Below are positions 57,444 to 64,000 of a stretch of DNA of 64,000 nt, one piece after another. The stretch lies in NCBI GenBank assembly GCA_022800815.1, contig JAAWRC010000006.1, positions 1-64,000 of the forward strand. Reading direction: 5' to 3'. Each line of letters opens with the position of its first letter. Position 1 is the first letter of the stretch. This stretch comes from Lachnospiraceae bacterium. Its GTDB lineage: Bacteria > Bacillota > Clostridia > Lachnospirales > Lachnospiraceae. The notes beneath the pieces are model-generated. The model did no database searches. It was not told the origin of the DNA and saw only the letters and a program-made list of their open reading frames with translations. The position numbers were made by a program, and so were the translations under genes.

Positions 57444-57884
57444 ATGGAAGCGCTTGAATTTCGGGAAAACGTCATCGACGTGGATACATATCTGAAGCTT
57501 CGCTCCTCCGTGGGCTGGAAGCGGCTTACCAGGAAGCAGGCCCAGGCGGCCCTTGACGGGAGCCTTTACACGGTGGGGCTTTACGTGGCGGGACAGCCGG
57601 TGGGCATGGGAAGGCTGGTGGGTGACGGGGCGGTGATCTGCTACATTCAGGATCTGATCGTCCATCCCAACGCCCAGGGCATGGGGGTCGGCCACATGCT
57701 GATGAAGCGGCTGATCGCCCATGCGCGGTCTCTGACGGAGGAGGGCACGGAGATGATGCTGGACCTGATGTGCGCCAGGGGCCGGGAGGAGTTTTACAAG
57801 GAACACGGATTTCTCGCACGGCCGACGAGGGAACTGGGACCGGGGATGATCCGGTATCTGGACAAGAGGAAACCGGAATTTTAA
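57444..57884 (+). CDS. GNAT family N-acetyltransferase
   Basis: IQDLIVHPNAQGMGVGHMLMKRLIAHA acetyl-CoA motif. Confidence 0.9.
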   Translation: MEALEFRENVIDVDTYLKLRSSVGWKRLTRKQAQAALDGSLYTVGLYVAGQPVGMGRLVGDGAVICYIQDLIVHPNAQGMGVGHMLMKRLIAHARSLTEEGTEMMLDLMCARGREEFYKEHGFLARPTRELGPGMIRYLDKRKPEF

Positions 57885-57885
57885 A

Positions 57886-57909
57886 GGCGGCGGGAGATTT
57901 CCCGCCGCC
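57886..57909. terminator. Convergent hairpin
   Basis: GGCGGCGGGA gatt TCCCGCCGCC. Confidence 0.6.
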
Positions 57910-57929
57910 CGGACTATGTAGGTGTTTTT

Positions 57930-58376
57930 TTATTCGACTTTCCCGGCTTCCGCCTTCGCAAGCGCTTTTCCGATGGCTTCCGTCAGGGCCATGGAGGTGT
58001 ACTGGGTGCTCTCATCGTAGGAAAGACCGGAAATTCCCTGGTTTTCCACGACCTGGGCGGCCAGATTTTCCATGGAAGGGGCCATTAAAGGGTACATGGC
58101 GGCCACGTCCTCCGAGAGGTTGACGAACCGGACGGATTTTATGTGGTCGGAATCGACGGTCACCTCCACGTCGAGGGCCTGGTTATTTAAGGAAAGAACC
58201 GAAGTGTAGACGCCGGGAACGTATTTGCCGGGGTCTGCGCTTACCTTTGTGGTCTTGTTTTTCGGTGCGAACATAAAGACCAGAAGGATGACGAGCAGAA
58301 TGCCCATGGCGACAAAGATTCCGGTATAGATCAGTTCTTTCATGCGGAGTACAACAATTTTGGTTTTGGAACTCAT
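57930..58376 (-). CDS. Membrane-anchored FMN-binding-domain-like protein
   Basis: N-terminal TM, then GKYVPGVYTSVLSLNNQALDVEVTVDSDHIKSVRFV; start set at MSSKTKIVV. Confidence 0.7.
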   Translation of the reverse strand: MSSKTKIVVLRMKELIYTGIFVAMGILLVILLVFMFAPKNKTTKVSADPGKYVPGVYTSVLSLNNQALDVEVTVDSDHIKSVRFVNLSEDVAAMYPLMAPSMENLAAQVVENQGISGLSYDESTQYTSMALTEAIGKALAKAEAGKVE

Positions 58377-58527
58377 AGACCTTCTCCAATGCTCTTTGTA
58401 CAGGATATGAGGGGAAGGGCGGGAGTATGCGGGAAATTCTTTTCTTTTCCGCAGCCCTCCGAATGTGCTATAATAATGGGGAAAGAATCTTTGGGGCCAG
58501 GAAAAGAAGCGACAGGAGGAAAGTGGT

Positions 58528-59271
58528 TTGGACATACAGGAGCTTAGGATGCAGGATCTGGATATCAGGGAGTTAAAGCTCAGGCAGCTGGACATCCAGG
58601 GGCTGAAGGAAAAGAGCAGGCAGATGGAGCTGGGCATCGAGATGGAGGAGAAGGTTCGCACCTTTGCCAACATCATGATGATGTATGAGTGTGCGATCCG
58701 GGAGGTAAAGACGAAGCTGGAGGTGTTAGACAGCGAGTTTTCCGTCCGTTATAACCGGAACCCGATCTCTTCCATCCGTTCCAGGATCAAGAAGCCGGCC
58801 AGCATTTACAACAAGTTAAGGAAATACGGGTTGGAGATCAACGAGGAGAACGTGCTGACGGGACTCAACGACATTGCCGGGGTCCGGGTGATCTGTTCTT
58901 TCATCGACGACATTTACATGGTCGGATCCCTCCTTGCCACCCAGGATGACATCAAAGTGCTGAAGGTGAAGGATTACATCAAAAATCCCAAGCCGAACGG
59001 ATACCGGAGTTACCACATGATCGTGGAGGTGCCAGTGTTCTTTTCCAGGGGAAAGACGCCCATGCACGTGGAGGTCCAGATCCGGACCATTGCCATGGAT
59101 TTCTGGGCCAGTCTGGAGCATCAGCTCCGCTACAAAAAGAACATGGAGAAGGTGGAGGGCCACGAGGAGATCAGCGAGCGGCTCCTCTCCTGTGCAGAGA
59201 CCATTGCCGAGACAGACAGGCAGATGCAGGAAATCAAGCGGATGATCGGCGAATTCAGGGACCTGTCGTAA
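58528..59271 (+). CDS. Small alarmone synthetase (GTP pyrophosphokinase, RelQ/YjbM type)
   Basis: SIRSRIKKPASIYNKLRKYG, LNDIAGVRVICSFIDDIY, PKPNGYRSYHMIVEVPV, EVQIRTIAMDFWASLEHQLRYKK; TTG start with AGGAGG SD. Confidence 0.92.
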   Translation: MDIQELRMQDLDIRELKLRQLDIQGLKEKSRQMELGIEMEEKVRTFANIMMMYECAIREVKTKLEVLDSEFSVRYNRNPISSIRSRIKKPASIYNKLRKYGLEINEENVLTGLNDIAGVRVICSFIDDIYMVGSLLATQDDIKVLKVKDYIKNPKPNGYRSYHMIVEVPVFFSRGKTPMHVEVQIRTIAMDFWASLEHQLRYKKNMEKVEGHEEISERLLSCAETIAETDRQMQEIKRMIGEFRDLS

Positions 59272-59324
59272 ATGATCCTGACGCAATCGCCTATTACCTG
59301 AAGAGAGCTTGAAAGGAGGGGACC

Positions 59325-62300
59325 ATGTCGCTTCAGTTTGTGCTTGGCGGTGCGGGCACCGGAAAGTCGTTTTATATGAATCGCAGACTGGTGGAGGAGG
59401 CGGAGAGTGCCCCGGACCTGCGGTTTTACGCCATCGTTCCGGAGCAGTTCACCATGGAGACCCAGAAGGAACTGGTCATGTTGAGTTCCGGCCACAGCAT
59501 CATGAATATTGACATCGTGAGTTTTGAGCGGCTGGCTTACCGGGTGTTTGAGGAGCTCTCCTGCATGCCGAAGGTCGTTCTGGACGACATGGGGAAGAGC
59601 ATGCTCCTTAGGAAGTCCTGTGCGTCGGTGGAAAAGAAGCTCAGGGTCTTCAAAAACCACCTGGATCGGGCCGGCTTTATCGAGCAGCTCAAATCCACCA
59701 TGTCCGAGTTCGGCCAGTACCGGATCGGGGAGGAGGAGCTCTCCCGCCTGATGGAAAAGACGAAGGGCAGGCCCCTCCTCAACAGAAAGCTTGAGGACAT
59801 GCGGCTCTTATTCGGGGCCTTCCGGGAGGCCCTGGGGGAGGGGATGATCACGGCCGAGGAGTTACTCCCCTCCCTCTGCCTGGCGATCCCCCGCTCGCAA
59901 AAACTCCGGGGCAGCGTCGTCACCCTGGACGGGTTTACCGGCTTCACCCCGGCTCAGTACCAGGTGATCGGGGAGCTTCTGCGCTGCTGCAGCCGCCTGA
60001 CGGCGGCCTTCACCATCGATGCGGACCGGCTGGAGAGCAGGGGGGAGGATTTCTTTTCCCTGAGCAGGAAGACCATGGCGGTTTTAAGCAAAATGGCGGA
60101 GGAGACGGGGGCGGGGAGGGAGGCGGACGTGGTCTTAAGGGAGCCGGTGCGGTTTTCCGGTTCCGGAGAGCTGGCCTTTTTGTCAAAGAGGCTGTTTCAG
60201 AATGGCAAAGAGACATATGAGGGGGAGACGCAGGAGCTGTTTCTCTCGGAGGAGGCTTCCCCTGCGGAGGAGGTCCGGGCCATGACGGGGCGGCTGGCGT
60301 CCCTGGTGCGGGAGGAGGGCTACCGGTACCGGGAGATCGCCGTGGTCTGCGGCGACATGGAAGGCTACCGTCCCCTTCTTGTGCGGGCCATGGAGGAGGC
60401 GGGGCTGCCGGCCTTTCTGGATGACAAGCGGAGCCTTCTCACCAACCCGGCGGTGGAATACATGCGGGCCGCCCTGGAGGCGGTGGAGAAGGATTTTTCT
60501 TACGAGAGCGTGTTCCGCTTCCTGAAATGCGGATTTCTTCCCTTCGGGGAGGAGATCCTTTTTGAGATGGAAAATTACGTGCTGGCCCTGGGAATTCGGG
60601 GCCACAGGCGATGGGCGGCCCCCTGGGAGGTCCTCTATCGGGGCGGGGAGCACGTGAACCTGAAAGTCCTCAACGAGGCCAGGGAGAAGGCGGCCGCCCC
60701 GCTGCTGACCCTGAGGAAGGTTTTTAAGAAGAAGGGGGCGACGGTGCGGGAGATGACGGAGACCCTGTTCCGATTTCTGGAAGAAAGAGGGGTGGAGGAG
60801 AGGCTTCGCTCCATGGCGGCGGCTTTTTCCGGGGAGGGCTCCTACAGTCTGGCAAAGGAATACGAACAGGCATACGGACAGCTGATGGGGCTGTTTGACC
60901 GGATTGTGGGACTTTTGGGCGACCAGGTCCTGTCCGTGAGGACTTACAACGACGTCTTGGACGCCGGATGCCGGGAGATCCGGGTGGGCGTCATTCCTGC
61001 GGCCCTGGACCGGATCCTGGTGGGCGACGTGGAGAGGAGCCGCCTAAAGGACGTCAGGGCAGTGTTTTTTATCGGGGTCAACGACGGGAACGTGCCGAAG
61101 CGGAAACGTCAGGGGGGACTTTTGTCGGAGCTGGACCGGGAGGAGCTGGCCCCCTATGCGGAGCTGGCCCCTTCCAGAAGGGAGAGCAGCCTGATCGACA
61201 AGTTTTACTTTTATCTGACCGTGACGAAGCCGTCCCGGAAGCTGTACGTTTCCTATGCGGCGGCGGACGCTGCGGGAGAAAAGAAGAGTCCTTCTCCCTA
61301 CCTTCTCCATGTCCGGAAGCTCTTCCCGGGGATTTCTTCCGGAAAGCCGGGAGGAGCGGCGGTCCTGACGAGGACGCTGGCCTTTGGCATGCTGGCCGAC
61401 GGCATGGAGGAGTACCGGGAGGATGGGGCCTCCGAACGGTGGGCCGCCCTCTACGACTGTCTCTCGGAGGGGGAGGAGAACCGGCGTCTTTTGGCGGGGA
61501 TCCTGGACGCCGCCTTCTTCTCCTACGGCGGGGACCGGATCTCTGAAGCTGCAGCAAAGGCCCTTTACGGGGAGCCCCTCACGGGCAGCGTGACCAGGCT
61601 GGAAACCTATGCGTCCTGCGCTTACGCCCAGTTTTTGACCTACGGCCTTCGGCTGGTGAGGCGGAAGGAGTTTGAGTTTGCGGCCCTGGACATGGGCAAC
61701 GTGTTCCACAAGGCTATCGAGCTCTGTTTCCGGTATGCGAAGGAGGAGGGGACTCCGGTGGCGGAACTCGACGAGGAGGGGAGAAGGACCCTGGTGGGGC
61801 GGGCCATGGAGGAGGCGGCCGGGACTTTGGGCGGGAACGTGCTAAAGTCCTCAGCCAGAAATGAATACCTGTTTGAGAGGATGGGGAGGATCACGGAGAA
61901 GACCCTGTGGGCGCTGGGAGAGCAGCTTAGGGCGGGGGAGTTCGAGCCCGCCGCTTTCGAGATGACGTTTGCCCCGGGGGAGAGTGCGGCCATGAGGATC
62001 TCGCTGGAGAACGGGGGAAGCATGCAGCTTGCGGGAAAGATCGACCGGGTGGACCTGTTTGAGGATGCGGACCGGGTCTACGTGAAGATCGTGGACTACA
62101 AGTCCGGCGGCATGGATTTTGACCTGAATGCGGTTTACGGCGGGCTGCAGCTGCAGTTGGTGGTCTATCTGGACGCCGTCATGAGAAAGGAGAGTCAGAG
62201 GCATCCGGGCAAGGAGATCGTCCCGGCGGGAATGTTTTATTACCAGATCCAGGATCCGATCCTGGAACGGAAGGGCGAGGAGGGAATCATGGAGGCCTCC

Positions 62301-62759
62301 CTTTTGGAGACGCTCAGGCCGAAGGGGGTTTTCAACGGCGGAGAACGGGTGGTCTCTCTGTTTCAGCGGGAGACGGAGGACGGAAAGTCCAGATGGATTC
62401 CGGCGGTCATGAAGGACGGAAAGCCGGTTTCCGGGCGCTCCGGCGCCATCTCGGAAAAGCAGTTTGCGTATCTTCGGGATTTCGTGTACCGGAGGATGGA
62501 GCAGTTTGGCTCGGCTATCGTATCGGGCGAGGTCTCCGCAAGGCCCTACCGGAGAAAGGAGCGGACGGGCTGCGACTACTGTGAGTTCCAGGCGGTGTGC
62601 GGCTTTGACAGGAAGCTCCCCGGCTATGGATACCGGCGTCTTCCGGAGCGGAAGCCGGAGGAGATCTGGGCGGAGTTTGCGGCGGAGGGGAATGCTTCTG
62701 CAGACGGCGGGACTTCGGAGGCGGAATCAGGCAGGGATGGCCGGGAGAGAGGAAACTGA
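59325..62759 (+). CDS. addB: Helicase-exonuclease AddAB subunit AddB
   Basis: FVLGGAGTGKSFYM, C-terminal nuclease domain with Fe-S type Cys (CDYCEFQAVCGFD). Confidence 0.95.
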   Translation: MSLQFVLGGAGTGKSFYMNRRLVEEAESAPDLRFYAIVPEQFTMETQKELVMLSSGHSIMNIDIVSFERLAYRVFEELSCMPKVVLDDMGKSMLLRKSCASVEKKLRVFKNHLDRAGFIEQLKSTMSEFGQYRIGEEELSRLMEKTKGRPLLNRKLEDMRLLFGAFREALGEGMITAEELLPSLCLAIPRSQKLRGSVVTLDGFTGFTPAQYQVIGELLRCCSRLTAAFTIDADRLESRGEDFFSLSRKTMAVLSKMAEETGAGREADVVLREPVRFSGSGELAFLSKRLFQNGKETYEGETQELFLSEEASPAEEVRAMTGRLASLVREEGYRYREIAVVCGDMEGYRPLLVRAMEEAGLPAFLDDKRSLLTNPAVEYMRAALEAVEKDFSYESVFRFLKCGFLPFGEEILFEMENYVLALGIRGHRRWAAPWEVLYRGGEHVNLKVLNEAREKAAAPLLTLRKVFKKKGATVREMTETLFRFLEERGVEERLRSMAAAFSGEGSYSLAKEYEQAYGQLMGLFDRIVGLLGDQVLSVRTYNDVLDAGCREIRVGVIPAALDRILVGDVERSRLKDVRAVFFIGVNDGNVPKRKRQGGLLSELDREELAPYAELAPSRRESSLIDKFYFYLTVTKPSRKLYVSYAAADAAGEKKSPSPYLLHVRKLFPGISSGKPGGAAVLTRTLAFGMLADGMEEYREDGASERWAALYDCLSEGEENRRLLAGILDAAFFSYGGDRISEAAAKALYGEPLTGSVTRLETYASCAYAQFLTYGLRLVRRKEFEFAALDMGNVFHKAIELCFRYAKEEGTPVAELDEEGRRTLVGRAMEEAAGTLGGNVLKSSARNEYLFERMGRITEKTLWALGEQLRAGEFEPAAFEMTFAPGESAAMRISLENGGSMQLAGKIDRVDLFEDADRVYVKIVDYKSGGMDFDLNAVYGGLQLQLVVYLDAVMRKESQRHPGKEIVPAGMFYYQIQDPILERKGEEGIMEASLLETLRPKGVFNGGERVVSLFQRETEDGKSRWIPAVMKDGKPVSGRSGAISEKQFAYLRDFVYRRMEQFGSAIVSGEVSARPYRRKERTGCDYCEFQAVCGFDRKLPGYGYRRLPERKPEEIWAEFAAEGNASADGGTSEAESGRDGRERGN

Positions 62760-62795
62760 CGGAGGAAGCGGAAGGAAGAAAGGCGGGCAGGAGAC

Positions 62796-64000
62796 ATGGC
62801 GGTGAAGTGGACGAGGGAACAGGAGCAGATCATTGGTCTGAGAGACCGGAACATCTTGGTGGTGGCGGCGGCGGGCAGCGGCAAGACGGCCGTCCTGGTG
62901 GAACGGATCATGGCGATGATCACGGACCCGGAGCGGCCGGTGGACATTGACCGGCTTCTGGTGGTGACCTTTACCAATGCGGCGGCGGCCCAGATGCGGG
63001 AGCGGATCGGAAAACGACTTTCGGAGCGGCTTCTCGCCTCCCCGGAGGATCCGAATCTGAAGCGGCAGGAGGATCTTCTGCCCCATGCGAAGATCATGAC
63101 CATCGACGGCTTCTGCCTCTACGTGGTGCGGAATTATTTCAGCTTCCTGGATCTGGACCCGGATTTTCGGATCGGGGACGAGGGGGAGTTAAAGCTTCTC
63201 AGGGAGGAGGTCATGGAGGAGCTTCTGGAGCAGAAATATCAGACGGCCTCCCCGGAGTTTCTCCTGTTCGTGGAGAGCTACGGGGAGGGGAAAAGTGACG
63301 GGAAGGTTGCGGAATACATTTTCGGGCTGTATGATTTTGCGGCGGCTTACCCGGACCCGGAGCGTCAGCTGGGTATCTGGAGGGAACAACTTTTGGCGGA
63401 TTCGGAGGAGGCCCTTGAGGAGACGACCTGGATGAAGGCGCTGATGGAGGAGCTCCACCTGTCGGCGGGGGAGCTGGTAAAGAGGTACGAGGCCGCTCTG
63501 GCGCTCTGCGGGGAAGATGCGGCGCTGGCTCCCTATGAAGCCATGTTCGCATCGGACAGACGGCTTGCGGACGGGCTTCTCGCATCAGAAAGTTACGGTG
63601 AGGCGGCAAAGCTTCTGGCACGGGCGAAGAGCTCCTTCGTGACCAAGCCCAGGATCAGCAAGAAGGCTCTGGCGGACGAGGAGCGGAAGAATTTTCTCTC
63701 CTCCCTCCGGGACGCCATGAAAAAGGAGGTCCTTTCCCTGGCGGAGACCTTTTACCTGGGTCCGGTTTCCCAGGTCTGTTCGGACATCCGCAGGATGCGG
63801 GGGCCCATGGAAGAGCTCGTGGGACTGACCCTCGCTTACGGGCGGGCCTTCGGGGAGGCCAAACGGGAAAAGAATCTGGTGGACTTTAACGACGTGGCCC
63901 ATTTTGCCCTGCGGATTCTCACGGAGCCCTCCGAAGACGGCGGCCTCCTTCCCTCGGAGACGGCGAAGGCGCTCGGCGGAAGCTTCCATGAGATCCTGAT
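62796..64000 (+). CDS. addA: Helicase-exonuclease AddAB subunit AddA, 3' truncated by window edge
   Basis: MAVKWTREQEQIIGLRDRNILVVAAAGSGKTAVLVERI...VVTFTNAAAAQMRERI, open to the last base; absent from the supplied ORF track because no stop is in the window. Confidence 0.95.
   Translation, partial: MAVKWTREQEQIIGLRDRNILVVAAAGSGKTAVLVERIMAMITDPERPVDIDRLLVVTFTNAAAAQMRERIGKRLSERLLASPEDPNLKRQEDLLPHAKIMTIDGFCLYVVRNYFSFLDLDPDFRIGDEGELKLLREEVMEELLEQKYQTASPEFLLFVESYGEGKSDGKVAEYIFGLYDFAAAYPDPERQLGIWREQLLADSEEALEETTWMKALMEELHLSAGELVKRYEAALALCGEDAALAPYEAMFASDRRLADGLLASESYGEAAKLLARAKSSFVTKPRISKKALADEERKNFLSSLRDAMKKEVLSLAETFYLGPVSQVCSDIRRMRGPMEELVGLTLAYGRAFGEAKREKNLVDFNDVAHFALRILTEPSEDGGLLPSETAKALGGSFHEIL

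Overview
This 64 kb window looks like a chromosomal segment from a Lachnospiraceae/Clostridium-type Firmicute; taxonomy is inferred from gene content and order, with no search run. Nearly all well-supported genes are on the + strand. Main blocks: (1) 0-13.7 kb: truncated heptad-repeat coiled-coil ORF, YigZ, SDR/YmfI-like reductase, DUF2804, rRNA-methyltransferase-like protein, DUF2284, a HAD-nucleotidase/guanylate-kinase fusion, a CFI-box zinc-ribbon protein, two hybrid histidine kinases and a YihS-like AGE isomerase. (2) 14.0-17.2 kb: a decayed trio (AraC regulator, MalY-type aminotransferase, M24 peptidase), each with in-frame stops and/or a frameshift. (3) 17.3-34.3 kb: a collinear amino-acid catabolism region with 2-oxoacid:ferredoxin oxidoreductase, sucCD, ferredoxin, Asp/Glu racemase, aminotransferase, N-acyl-D-amino-acid deacylase, a complete Liv ABC importer, a nitrilase-family amidase, an FCD-GntR regulator and an M29-like peptidase. 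TTGT-NN-ACAA-type operator candidates recur at three promoter regions here. (4) 34.4-46.0 kb: YitT, three hemerythrin proteins with an unassigned C-terminal domain, dhaKL behind three 52-bp leader repeats, carB, rlmH and a pentapeptide-repeat protein. (5) 46.1-47.5 kb: remnant of an integrative element with a Tn916-like integrase pseudogene. (6) 47.7-64 kb: housekeeping cluster ylxM-ffh-rpsP-khpA-rimM-trmD-rplS-lepB-rbgA-lepB-rnhB-yraN-trpS, then FAH, GNAT, an FMN-binding-type protein, a small alarmone synthetase and addB-addA (addA runs off the end). Two kinds of intergenic fold-back element were found. No tRNA, rRNA or CRISPR array was recognised.
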